From contig OZ253453.1 in NCBI GenBank assembly GCA_965261455.1, forward strand, positions 744,001 through 808,000: DNA of 64,000 nucleotides, written 5' to 3'. Below are positions 31,325-40,373 of the stretch, one piece after another. The stretch comes from DAOUKH01 sp965261455. Lineage in GTDB: Bacteria; Chloroflexota; Dehalococcoidia; SHYB01. The position numbers and the translations under genes were made by a program. Each line of letters opens with the position of its first letter. Within the stretch, counting starts at the first letter, position 1. The notes under the pieces are model-generated. The model was not told the DNA's origin, ran no database searches, and saw nothing but the letters and a program-made list of their open reading frames with translations.

Positions 31325-31552
31325 CTACAGAATCAATTGGATGAGGTTCGAGAAGCCGAAGTCGATCACGCCGAGGGCGATCCCGATCGAGATCGAGATC
31401 ACGAGCACCATTACGGTGAGCCGTGTCGCCTCTTCCTGGCTGGGCCAGACGACTTTCCGCAACTCCGAGATGACTTCTCCGATGAAGCCTCCGCGGAACC
31501 GGGGCTGCCTCCCTAAGACGGGGCGGCCGGTGGCGGTGCGGCGGGTAGCCAC
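31325..31552 (-). CDS. secE: Preprotein translocase subunit SecE
   Basis: 75 residues, GTG start a few bases after the rpmG stop. The amphipathic helix motif GEVISELRKVVWPSQEEATRLT precedes the single transmembrane helix VMVLVISISIGIALGVIDFGF. This is the minimal one-helix SecE of most bacteria. Confidence 0.94.
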   Translation of the reverse strand: MATRRTATGRPVLGRQPRFRGGFIGEVISELRKVVWPSQEEATRLTVMVLVISISIGIALGVIDFGFSNLIQLIL

Positions 31553-31555
31553 GAG

Positions 31556-31723
31556 CTAACGCACCTCTCTATGCAACACGTGTTTGCGGCAGCGCGGGCA
31601 GAACTTGTTCAGCTCGATCCGGCTGGGGTCGCTGCGCCGGTTCTTTTCCGTTAAGTAGGTGCGCTCACGGCAGTCCGTGCACGCCATGGTAACGCCGATG
31701 CGGTTGTCGCCCTTCTTGGCCAT
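31556..31723 (-). CDS. rpmG: 50S ribosomal protein L33
   Basis: 55 residues, easily missed because of its length: it starts MAKKGDNRIGVTMACTDC and ends CPRCRKHVLHREVR. The two CxxC pairs (ACTDC, CPRC) make it the zinc-binding L33 form. It is packed between tuf (five bases) and secE (three bases). Confidence 0.95.
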   Translation of the reverse strand: MAKKGDNRIGVTMACTDCRERTYLTEKNRRSDPSRIELNKFCPRCRKHVLHREVR

Positions 31724-31728
31724 GACGG

Positions 31729-32937
<1,209 letters not shown>

Positions 32938-32956
32938 GGCAATGTCTCCTTCTTGG

Positions 32957-33032
32957 TGGAGCCCAGAACCAGACTCGAACTGGTGACCTCGTTCTTACCA
33001 AGAACGTGCTCTACCACCTGAGCTATCTGGGC
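32957..33032 (-). tRNA. tRNA-Thr(GGT)
   Basis: 76 bases with encoded CCA. Acceptor GCCCAGA/TCTGGGC, anticodon arm CGTTC-TTGGTAA-GAACG (GGT), T arm ACCAG-TTCGAGT-CTGGT. It is 19 bases upstream of the tuf start and probably cut from the tuf transcript. Confidence 0.95.
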
Positions 33033-33113
33033 GTATGATCTCGCGGGCCTGCGCCCGGTGGTCCCGTTGGTTTACGCTGTCCTCTATTTGCTCTCGCGCG
33101 CTCCGTTTCGCCT

Positions 33114-33198
33114 GGTGCAGGGGGCAGGATTCGAACCTGCGAAGCCGTTTGGCACCAGATTTACAGTCTGGCGGTTTTAACCACTCACCCACCCCTGC
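33114..33198 (-). tRNA. tRNA-Tyr(GTA)
   Basis: 85 bases, class II with a long variable arm (TGCCAAACGGCTTC region) and encoded CCA. Acceptor GCAGGGG/CCCCTGC, anticodon arm CCAGA-CTGTAAA-TCTGG (GTA), T arm GCAGG-TTCGAAT-CCTGC. Confidence 0.95.
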
Positions 33199-33256
33199 AA
33201 GAGGGTGGCGCGCGCTTTTCATCCGTGTGATTCGCGGCATTCGACGCCGACATGAG

Positions 33257-33285
33257 ATTATATCGAGTGTATGGGAGACCGTAAA
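33257..33285 (-). promoter_or_regulatory. Internal promoter upstream of tRNA-Tyr
   Basis: On the minus strand: TTTACG (33285-33280), 17-base spacer, TATAAT (33262-33257). It would give a second start for tRNA-Tyr, tRNA-Thr and tuf, within the gap after the first tRNA-Thr. Confidence 0.6.
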
Positions 33286-33309
33286 GGTCTGCTCTGCGCA
33301 GCCGGGGCT

Positions 33310-33385
33310 TGGAGCCCGAGAGAGGACTCGAACCTCCAACCGCCCGATTACAAGTCGGGTGCGCTACCGGTTGCGCCACTCGGGC
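33310..33385 (-). tRNA. tRNA-Thr(TGT)
   Basis: 76 bases with encoded CCA. Acceptor GCCCGAG/CTCGGGC, anticodon arm CCCGA-CTTGTAA-TCGGG (TGT), T arm GGAGG-TTCGAGT-CCTCT. First gene of the tRNA-tuf operon. Confidence 0.95.
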
Positions 33386-33472
33386 CTGGGGCCGGTCCGT
33401 CCTTGCTAGCGGAGTTCGCCGCCATCGGCGCGCCGCCAACAGAAGCGGCGCAAGTCCATACAACGCCGCTAC

Positions 33473-33501
33473 ATTATAGGCAGTTCAAAACCGCGGGTCA
33501 A
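33473..33501 (-). promoter_or_regulatory. Main promoter of the tRNA-tuf-ribosomal operon
   Basis: On the minus strand: TTGACC (33501-33496), spacer exactly 17, TATAAT (33478-33473). It is the best match to a housekeeping-sigma promoter in the chromosomal part of the window, fitting a stable-RNA/translation operon. Confidence 0.75.
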
Positions 33502-33519
33502 ACAACGAGTGGCGGTGGG

Positions 33520-35238
33520 TTAGCCTTCGTAGCGGTAGGCGTTGCTGCGCACGAGCTTGCCGGGCAGTGCGCCGGTATGCCGCCCATCCTCGAACACGGG
33601 CTCGCCGCCGACGATGAGGTGGTCGTAGCCCTCGGCGCGGTTGCCCAGACGGCTCTGGCCGCCGGGGAAGTCGTCGAAGCGCTCCGTGGGCAGCCACTTC
33701 AGCCGGTCGAGGTCGAAGACCACAACGTCGGCCGCCATGCCCTCGCGCAGCAGACCCTTGTCGCTGATCCCGTAGATCGAGGCCGGCATGAACGTCAGGC
33801 GGCGCACCGCCTCTTCGAGGGCGAGGATGCCCTGATCGCGGACCCAGTGACTCAGGATGAAGCTGGAGTAGTAGCTGCCGCTGAGGCGGTCGGTGTGAGC
33901 CCCGGCGTCGGAGATGCCCGCGAGGGCGAACCGGCTTTTCAGTATCTCCTCCACGGCCTTCAAGTCGCCGTTGCGCACGCCGATGTAGGCCCATTCGGTG
34001 TCGAGGTCCTCGGCCAGCGAGACGTCGAGCAGTACGTCGGCGAGGTGGTCGCCGTTGCGGGCGATCTCGGCGAGGAGCTTGCCCTCGTGCTCGGCGTACT
34101 TCCCGGTCGCGCTGCGAATGAGGGCGATGTTGCCTAGACGCCGGAACCAGGGCAGCTTGGGCTCGACTGCGTCGTACTCCTCCTTGAGCTTGGCGCGCGC
34201 CGCGGGGTCGGCGATCATCTCCTTCTTGCGCTCGTCCGTCTGGGAGAGCATCTCCTTCCACTCCGGGAAGTAGCGCTCGAAGCCGGCGGTGGACTTGAGG
34301 TTGAAATAGGCGTCGAGGCGCTGCATCCGCGCCACGGCGTAGACCTGCGCACCCTCCTGCGCGGCCCGCTCCATGTACTCGATCTGCGCGCGCCACGCCG
34401 TGGGCCGGTCCCAGGTGTGCGATAGCTCGTTCCAATTGACGGGGCGTCCGCTCTCCAGTGAGAGCGCGGTCATCAGCTCCTGATCGGCCTCGCTGAACTT
34501 GTCTTCGCCCATCACCGCCGTCTCGGTGATGATCTCAATGCTGCCGACGCGGTAGTCGCGCAGCACCGATCCAAGCTCGATGACTTCCTCATGCGTGGCG
34601 AGGCGGCTGGGCACCGGCTCGCCCTCCCAGCCGTAGTGCGTAGGCGAGAGGGAGGTCGTGAAGCCGAACGCGCCGTGGCGCATCGCGTCGTGCGTGATGC
34701 CCTTCATCTCCTCGATCTCGGCGCCGGAGCTGGGCCGCTGGTCGGCGTCCGGCCCCAGCACGAAGCGGCGGAGGGCCGAGTGCCCGACCATCGCGCCGAC
34801 GTTGATGCCCTTGGGAAGCGCGTCGACGACGTCGAGGTACTCGGGGAAGGAGCGCCAACGCCAGTCGACGCCGGCGGTGAGCGCGTCGATGTTCATGCCC
34901 TCGACCTTGGCGAACATCTTCGTTATGTAGTCACGGTCGCTGGGGTTGCACGGCGCGAGAGTGAAGCCGCAGTTGCCCATGACCACGGTGGTGACCCCGT
35001 GCCAGGGCGAGCAGGTGACGAGGGGGTCCCAGAGCACCTGCGCGTCGTAGTGGGTATGGATGTCGATGAAGCCGGGGGCCACGAAGCGGCCCTCGGCGTC
35101 GATGACCTTGGCCCCGTTGGGTGAGATGCGGCCCTTCTCGACGATCTTGCCGTCCTTGATGGCAATATCGGCGCGGTGGCGGGGCATCCCGGAGCCGTCG
35201 ATCACCATGCCGTTCTTGATCACGAGGTCGCAGGACAT
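33520..35238 (-). CDS. N-acyl-D-amino-acid deacylase-like amidohydrolase
   Basis: 572 residues, ATG 35238 with GGGGGAGG upstream. The metal-dependent hydrolase fold is clear: PGFIDIHTHYDAQVLWDP (His-x-His), VVMGNCGFTLAPC, GAMVGHSALRRFVLG, GAFGFTTSLSPTHYG, and the late Asp in ISDAGAHTDRLSGS. The C-terminal composite sandwich (REGMAADVVVFDLDRL) is complete. The D-aminoacylase subfamily is the best guess, but N-acyl amino acid amidohydrolases and other urea/amide hydrolases of this group are hard to separate. Confidence 0.88.
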   Translation of the reverse strand: MSCDLVIKNGMVIDGSGMPRHRADIAIKDGKIVEKGRISPNGAKVIDAEGRFVAPGFIDIHTHYDAQVLWDPLVTCSPWHGVTTVVMGNCGFTLAPCNPSDRDYITKMFAKVEGMNIDALTAGVDWRWRSFPEYLDVVDALPKGINVGAMVGHSALRRFVLGPDADQRPSSGAEIEEMKGITHDAMRHGAFGFTTSLSPTHYGWEGEPVPSRLATHEEVIELGSVLRDYRVGSIEIITETAVMGEDKFSEADQELMTALSLESGRPVNWNELSHTWDRPTAWRAQIEYMERAAQEGAQVYAVARMQRLDAYFNLKSTAGFERYFPEWKEMLSQTDERKKEMIADPAARAKLKEEYDAVEPKLPWFRRLGNIALIRSATGKYAEHEGKLLAEIARNGDHLADVLLDVSLAEDLDTEWAYIGVRNGDLKAVEEILKSRFALAGISDAGAHTDRLSGSYYSSFILSHWVRDQGILALEEAVRRLTFMPASIYGISDKGLLREGMAADVVVFDLDRLKWLPTERFDDFPGGQSRLGNRAEGYDHLIVGGEPVFEDGRHTGALPGKLVRSNAYRYEG

Positions 35239-35345
35239 CGGAACCTCCCCCTCTGGAAACCGGCGGCGTCTTTCGCTGAAACGAGTCTTCGAGCGAGCAT
35301 AGGCAGGCCCTTAAGAAGGTGTCAAGCAGACGGGCGGCGGGCGCT

Positions 35346-35738
35346 TTACAAGCCGCGCGCGTCGAAGACCGCCTTTGCCGCGCCGTAGGCGTTCACGCTG
35401 TAGGGGACGCCGCAGTAGAAGGCGAGCTGCGAGATGACCTCGACGATCTCCTCCTTCCGCCATCCCACGTTGAGCGCGTTCCCGATCCAATTTTCGAGGT
35501 AGCGCCCGCCGTTGGTGGCCACGAGGGCCGCGACGGTGCAGATGGCCCGCGTCTTGATGTCGAGCTGGGGCCGTCCATACACGCCCCCCTGGATCACGGT
35601 GAGCATCATGTCGGAAACGTCGGGCGCCAATTCGCCCCCTGCGCTGCCTCCCGATCCGCCGAGTGGCTCGCTGCCATCGGGGTGGAGCATCGCGAGCACC
35701 TCGGCCCGCCGCTTCTCCATTGCCTCATACCGGTCCAT
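35346..35738 (-). CDS. Carboxymuconolactone decarboxylase-like protein
   Basis: 130 residues, ATG 35738 with AAGGAGGTG. A Gly/Ser-rich N-terminal segment is followed by the CMD fold: DIKTRAICTVAALVATNGG, ALNVGWRKEEIVEVISQLAFYCGVPYSVNAYGAAKAVFDA. The single Cys in FYCGVP is not a CxxC, so AhpD-type peroxidase activity is unlikely. It resembles the 2586-2924 protein only at family level. It lies about 100 bases upstream of the amidohydrolase on the same strand. Confidence 0.82.
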   Translation of the reverse strand: MDRYEAMEKRRAEVLAMLHPDGSEPLGGSGGSAGGELAPDVSDMMLTVIQGGVYGRPQLDIKTRAICTVAALVATNGGRYLENWIGNALNVGWRKEEIVEVISQLAFYCGVPYSVNAYGAAKAVFDARGL

Positions 35739-35894
35739 CGCGCACCTCCTTGAGTAATGGGCGTTATGGTAACGGCGCGAAGGAGCGGGCGCGCTGTCTT
35801 ATGTTCGTTAACATGGCTGTAATGATTCCGAAATCAAGCGGTAACTCAGCGTTCATATGATGCCCCGCAGACCGAAGCAGGAAGGAGGATCTTC

Positions 35895-37118
35895 ATGATC
35901 GATAGTGGCGACACCGCATTTATTCTGCTGGCGTCCGCGCTGGTGCTCTTGATGACGCCGGGGCTCGCGTTCTTCTATGGCGGCCTCGTGCGGCGGAAGA
36001 GCGTCGTGGGCGTGATCATGCACAGTTTCATGGCGATGGGGATTGTGGGGGTCGTCTGGGTGGTCTGGGGCTACACGCTGGCCTTCGGACCGGACCAGGG
36101 CAATTTCATCGGCAACTTCGACTACTTCGCGTTCAGGGACGTGTCGTTCCTCGAACCGCTCGATGGCCAGACGATACCGCACGCCCTCTTCGCCGTCTTC
36201 CAGGGCATGTTCGCGATCATCACCCCGGCGCTGATCACCGGCGCGTTCGCGGAACGGATGAAGTTCAGCGCCTACGCGATCTTCACGATTCTGTGGATAA
36301 CGATTGTCTACGCGCCGATGGCGCACTGGGTTTGGGGCGGAGGCTGGCTCGGCGACTGGGGCGTCCTCGACTTCGCGGGCGGCGCCGTGGTCCACATGAA
36401 CTCGGGCATCGCGGCCCTCGCGGCGGCGATCATCATCGGCAAGCGCCTGCGGCACGGCGAAGAGCCGATGGACTCGCACAACGTGCCCTTCGTGATGCTG
36501 GGTGCGGGACTTCTGTGGTTCGGCTGGTTTGGATTCAACGCGGGCAGCGCTCTAGCGGCGGGAGAAGGCAGCGCGGCGACGATGGCCTTCGTGGTCACCA
36601 ACACCGCGGCGGCCGCGGGCGCGGTGTCCTGGATGCTTCTGTCGCACATCACGTCGGGTAAATACAGCGCCATCGGCGCCGCCTCCGGCGCGGTGGCCGG
36701 CCTGGTCGCGATCACCCCCGCGGCGGGATTCGTCGGCGTCCCCGCCTCGATCCTCATCGGCGCGGGCGCGGGGCTCTTCTGCTTCGCCACCGTCTTGGTG
36801 ATCCGCAACAAGTTCAACGTCGACGACGCGCTCGATGTCTTTGCGGTGCACGGCATCGGCGGGACTTGGGGCGCCCTGGCCACGGGCCTCTTCGCGGGCA
36901 TGGGCACGATGGGCGTCTACGCCCTGGAGGTAGGCCGGGGAGAGATCATCCTCAAGCAGATCGTCAGCATCTTGGTCACGTGGGGCTGGAGCTTCGTTGT
37001 CACCTCCGCCATCCTGCTGGCGCTGAAATATACAATTGGCCTGCGGGTCGATACGTCTACGGAGGAGCAGGGGCTCGACGTAGCGGAGCACGGGGAAGAG
37101 GCGTACCCAGGCTTCTAA
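35895..37118 (+). CDS. amtB: Ammonium transporter
   Basis: 407 residues, ATG 35895 with AAGGAGG. Eleven transmembrane segments can be counted. The family signature is DFAGGAVVHMNSGIAAL (the first pore His is in VVHMNSG); the second His of the twin-His pore is in FAVHGIGGTWGALATG. No cleavable signal peptide is evident; the protein starts directly with DTAFILLASALVLLMTPGLAFFYGG. It imports ammonium across the inner membrane and is followed by a PII gene, the usual regulatory partner. Confidence 0.96.
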   Translation: MIDSGDTAFILLASALVLLMTPGLAFFYGGLVRRKSVVGVIMHSFMAMGIVGVVWVVWGYTLAFGPDQGNFIGNFDYFAFRDVSFLEPLDGQTIPHALFAVFQGMFAIITPALITGAFAERMKFSAYAIFTILWITIVYAPMAHWVWGGGWLGDWGVLDFAGGAVVHMNSGIAALAAAIIIGKRLRHGEEPMDSHNVPFVMLGAGLLWFGWFGFNAGSALAAGEGSAATMAFVVTNTAAAAGAVSWMLLSHITSGKYSAIGAASGAVAGLVAITPAAGFVGVPASILIGAGAGLFCFATVLVIRNKFNVDDALDVFAVHGIGGTWGALATGLFAGMGTMGVYALEVGRGEIILKQIVSILVTWGWSFVVTSAILLALKYTIGLRVDTSTEEQGLDVAEHGEEAYPGF

Positions 37119-37132
37119 GATGAGCATAGGGC

Positions 37133-37166
37133 CGGCGGACCGGAGCGCCCTGCTCCGGGTCCGCCG
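37133..37166 (+). promoter_or_regulatory. Stem-loop in the amtB-glnB intercistronic gap
   Basis: CGGCGGAC (37133-37140) and GGAGC (37142-37146) pair with GCTCC (37152-37156) and GTCCGCCG (37159-37166), with a small internal bulge and loop GCCCT. No T-run follows. It may protect or process the mRNA so that amtB and glnB levels differ. Confidence 0.5.
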
Positions 37167-37197
37167 CCGAAGCCCTGCCCCTAAGGGAGGAATAGAA

Positions 37198-37539
37198 GTG
37201 AACAAGGTCGAAGCAATCATCCGGCCCGAGCGTGTCGGCCTCGTGACCGAGGCGCTGGCGCAGGCCGGGTTCATCGGTCTCAACGTCGTAGACGTCCGCG
37301 GGCGCGGCGTCCAGAAGGGCGTCCAGCACGTGGGCCGGGGCGGCATCAACATCACCATCGACATGCTGCCCAAGTCGAAGCTCGAAATCGTCGTCAAGGA
37401 CTCGGACACCCAACAGGTGATCGACATCATCAACGAGAACGCCAACACAGGGCAGGTGGGCGACGGCAAGATCTTCGTCTTGCCAGTCTCCGGCGTCGTC
37501 CGCGTGCGCACGGGCGAGAGGGACGAAGCGGCGCTCTAG
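37198..37539 (+). CDS. PII-family signal protein lacking the uridylylated Tyr51
   Basis: 113 residues, GTG start with AAGGGAGG. NKVEAIIRPERVGLVTEALAQAGFIGLNVVDVRGRGVQKG and INITIDMLPKSKLEIVVKD are PII. It aligns without gaps to E. coli GlnB up to the T-loop, where residues 42-52 read VQHVGRGGINI; position 51 is Asn and 46 is Gly instead of Tyr. It can still bind ATP/2-oxoglutarate (GDGKIFVLPVSGVVRVRTGE) and plug AmtB, but cannot be uridylylated there. Its GlnK-like role is inferred from the amtB linkage. Confidence 0.92.
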   Translation: MNKVEAIIRPERVGLVTEALAQAGFIGLNVVDVRGRGVQKGVQHVGRGGINITIDMLPKSKLEIVVKDSDTQQVIDIINENANTGQVGDGKIFVLPVSGVVRVRTGERDEAAL

Positions 37540-37557
37540 CCCGGCGTCGGGCGGACG

Positions 37558-37598
37558 AGGGCCCGGACGGGGGCGCCGTCCGGGCCCTTTGACTTTTC
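37558..37598 (+). terminator. Strong rho-independent terminator of amtB-glnB
   Basis: AGGGCCCGGACGG (37558-37570), loop GGGCG, CCGTCCGGGCCCT (37576-37588): a perfect 13-bp stem, followed by TTGACTTTTC. It separates the unit from the convergent formate dehydrogenase operon. Confidence 0.85.
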
Positions 37599-37608
37599 GC
37601 CGGCGTGT

Positions 37609-40305
37609 TTAGGCCGTCGGCTCCTCGGCGGGGTCGACGCGGACGGCGCAGACCTTGTACTCGGGGATCTTGGAATTGGGGTCAAAGGCGGCGTTGGTGA
37701 GGAAGTTCGCGGCGTGGTCGCGGAGCTTCACGAACGGCACAAAGATCTCGCCTTCCTTCACCATCTCCGTTACCTCGGCGCGGCCTTCGAGGTCGCCGCG
37801 GCGGGAGCGCGCTCGCACCCATTGACCGTCGGCCACGCCGGCCCTGCGAGCGTCTTCGGGATGGATCGAGACGTACAGCTCCGGCGCGCGGGCGAGCAGC
37901 CCCGGCACGCGTCTCGTCATCGTCCCCCCATGCCAGTGGTAGAGGATACGGCCCGTGTTCAGGATCAGCGGGAAGCGCTTATTGGGCAGCTCCGCCGCCA
38001 AGGCCTGCTGATCAAAGCCGGTGAACTTGGCGCGTCCACGGGGGAAGACGTGCTCGTAGAGAAACGGCGTGCCCGGGTGGCCGGAACCGGGGCAGGGCCA
38101 TTGAACGCCGCCCTCACGGTCCAGCCGGTCGAAGGAGATACCTCGCAAGATCGGGGTGAGGACCGCCATTTCGTCCATGATCTCGGAGGGTTGGGCGTAG
38201 GAGAACTGGCCTTCCAACGGCAGCCCTAACCGGCGGCTGACCCGCCGCGCCAGGTCGCACACGATCTCCCAATCGGGCCGGCTGTCGCCCACCGGTTCGA
38301 CCGCCTTACGGACGCGCTGGACGCGGCGCTCGCTGTTGGTGAAGGTGCCGTCCTTTTCGGCGAAGCTCGCGGCGGGGAGGACGACGTCGGCGATCTGTGC
38401 CGTCTCGTGCAGGAAGAGGTCTTGCACCACGAGGAAGTCGAGGTTGCGGAAGGCGGCCTCGGCATGATGCAGATCAGGTTCGCTCAGCAAGGGGTTTTCG
38501 CCGGTGACGTAGATGGCTTTGATCGTTCCCTTGTACGCCTCCTCCATGAAGTCGGTCACGACCATTCCGGGCTCGGCGGGGATGGAATGGCCCCACGCGT
38601 CGCCAAAGCGGACGGCGTTCGCCGCCACGTCCTGGTAGCCGGGCAGCTTGTCGGGAAGGCAGCCCGAATCGCCGCAGCCCTGGACATTGTTCTGCCCCCG
38701 AAGCGGTGAGATGCCCGCTCCCCGTTTGCCGATCTGCCCTGTCAGGAAGGAGAGGTTGAGCAGGCTGTGGCAGTTGGACGTCCCGCTGGTGTGTTGGGTC
38801 ATCCCCATACCCCACACGAGGCAGGAGCCGCTGAAGGGCGGCTTGGCGTAGAGGCGGGCCGCGGCGCGGATGTCCTCCGCGGGGCAGCCGGTGATCCGCT
38901 CCGCCTCCTCGGGCGTGTAGCGGTCGACGACGGCGCGCCATTCCTCGAAGCCTTCGGTGCGCTCCTCGATGAACGTGGGGGCATGCAGCCCCTCGTCGAG
39001 GATGACCTTCGCCATCGCGTTCAGCAGGGCCACGTCGGAGCCGGGATGGGGCCGCAGCCACACGTCGGCGTAGTCGCACATGTCGGTGCGCTTGGGGTTG
39101 ATGACCACGAGCTTGGCGCCTCGCTCGACGATGGCCCGCCGCATGCGCGACGCGACGACCGGGTGGTTTGAGGCGGCGTCGGAGCCGGCGATGACGAGGC
39201 AGCCGGCGTTCTCGTAGTCGATATACGAGTTCGACGTGGCCCCGCTGCCGACGGCGGCGATCATCGCCTCCACGGAAGGAGCGTGGCACAGGCGCGTGCA
39301 GTGATCGATGTTGTTAGTCTGCATGAGCAGACGGGCGAACTTCTGCTGGACGTAGCCGTCCTCGTTCGTTGCCTTGGCGGAGCAGAGCGTGGCGAACGCG
39401 CCCCGGTGCTCGACCAGCTTCTCCGCCACGAGGTCGAGCGCTTCGTCCCACGACGCCTCGCGGAACGCGCCATTCTCCTTGATGAGCGGCGACGTCAGCC
39501 GGTCGGGGGAGTTGACGAACGTCGTCCCGAACCGGCCCTTCACGCAGAGCATGCCGACGCTCGACGGGTTCTCAGGATCGTCTTGGACTTCGAGTATCTC
39601 GCCCTCCGCGCTCACCTGGAGGGAGACACCGCAGCCGACGCCGCAGTAAGGGCACGTGGTAGGGGTGCTGGTCGCTACGGGAAGCGCCGGCCCCTTCTTC
39701 TTGATGGCCCCGGTGGGGCAGACGGAAAGGCACGTGCCGCATGAAGTGCAGATGGACTCGCGCAGCGGCTGGTCCATGAAGGTCCCGATGCGGGACTCCC
39801 GCCCCGCGCCGAGCACGTCGATGGCCCCGATGAACTGAAGGCCGGGCCCGCAGCCCTTGGCGCAGCGCCCGCACATGATGCAATCGTCCATCGAGATGGA
39901 GAAGAACGGACTGCTCGCGTCGGCGTCCTGCCGTGACCTCGGTTCGTACCGCGCCGCGTCGACGCCGTGATGGCGGGAGGCGGTAGATAGCGCCTCGTAG
40001 TCCTTCCCTTCCGTCGATCCTTTCAGCATGCCCAAGGTGAGATCGAGGACACCTTTGCGGAGGTTCCGCGCCGCCTCAGTGTCGGTGCGCACCGACATGC
40101 CCTCCGCGGCCGGAAGCGAGCACGAGGCGGGAAAGCCGCGCTGCCCCTCCACCTCGACGAGACAGGTGCGGCAGGCGCCGATGGCGCCCATGTCGGGATC
40201 TTTGCAGAGCTGCGGCAGGTAGGTCCCCGAGGCATTAACCGCGTCGAGCACCGACGCCCCATCGGCGATGGTCACCGGGGCACCGTTGATGGTGAGGCGT
40301 GGCAT
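37609..40305 (-). CDS. Formate dehydrogenase alpha subunit (Mo/W-bis-PGD, Cys form)
   Basis: 898 residues. N-terminal [2Fe-2S] domain with Cys34, 45, 48 and 62; His-Cys/ferredoxin segments; two [4Fe-4S] sites (Cys142/145/148/152 and 186/189/192/196); then the catalytic domain with the [4Fe-4S] of Cys218/221/225/254. The metal ligand is Cys340 in NNIDHCTRLCHAPSVEAM, at the place where selenoenzymes have Sec; the codon is TGC (39286-39288). The C-terminal molybdopterin-dinucleotide-binding domain is complete. With the next two genes it forms an NAD-type soluble formate dehydrogenase (FdsABG/FdhA-like): formate to CO2. Confidence 0.93.
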   Translation of the reverse strand: MPRLTINGAPVTIADGASVLDAVNASGTYLPQLCKDPDMGAIGACRTCLVEVEGQRGFPASCSLPAAEGMSVRTDTEAARNLRKGVLDLTLGMLKGSTEGKDYEALSTASRHHGVDAARYEPRSRQDADASSPFFSISMDDCIMCGRCAKGCGPGLQFIGAIDVLGAGRESRIGTFMDQPLRESICTSCGTCLSVCPTGAIKKKGPALPVATSTPTTCPYCGVGCGVSLQVSAEGEILEVQDDPENPSSVGMLCVKGRFGTTFVNSPDRLTSPLIKENGAFREASWDEALDLVAEKLVEHRGAFATLCSAKATNEDGYVQQKFARLLMQTNNIDHCTRLCHAPSVEAMIAAVGSGATSNSYIDYENAGCLVIAGSDAASNHPVVASRMRRAIVERGAKLVVINPKRTDMCDYADVWLRPHPGSDVALLNAMAKVILDEGLHAPTFIEERTEGFEEWRAVVDRYTPEEAERITGCPAEDIRAAARLYAKPPFSGSCLVWGMGMTQHTSGTSNCHSLLNLSFLTGQIGKRGAGISPLRGQNNVQGCGDSGCLPDKLPGYQDVAANAVRFGDAWGHSIPAEPGMVVTDFMEEAYKGTIKAIYVTGENPLLSEPDLHHAEAAFRNLDFLVVQDLFLHETAQIADVVLPAASFAEKDGTFTNSERRVQRVRKAVEPVGDSRPDWEIVCDLARRVSRRLGLPLEGQFSYAQPSEIMDEMAVLTPILRGISFDRLDREGGVQWPCPGSGHPGTPFLYEHVFPRGRAKFTGFDQQALAAELPNKRFPLILNTGRILYHWHGGTMTRRVPGLLARAPELYVSIHPEDARRAGVADGQWVRARSRRGDLEGRAEVTEMVKEGEIFVPFVKLRDHAANFLTNAAFDPNSKIPEYKVCAVRVDPAEEPTA

Positions 40306-40373
40306 GGCGCGGTCGAACCTACTTTCCGCTAGCTTGGGCAGCCTACTCTAGCCGCTAGCGGCGAGCCTGTGAA

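Noticed and set aside
39286..39288. Selenocysteine in formate dehydrogenase
   Set aside because: The codon is TGC, and the frame has no internal TGA.
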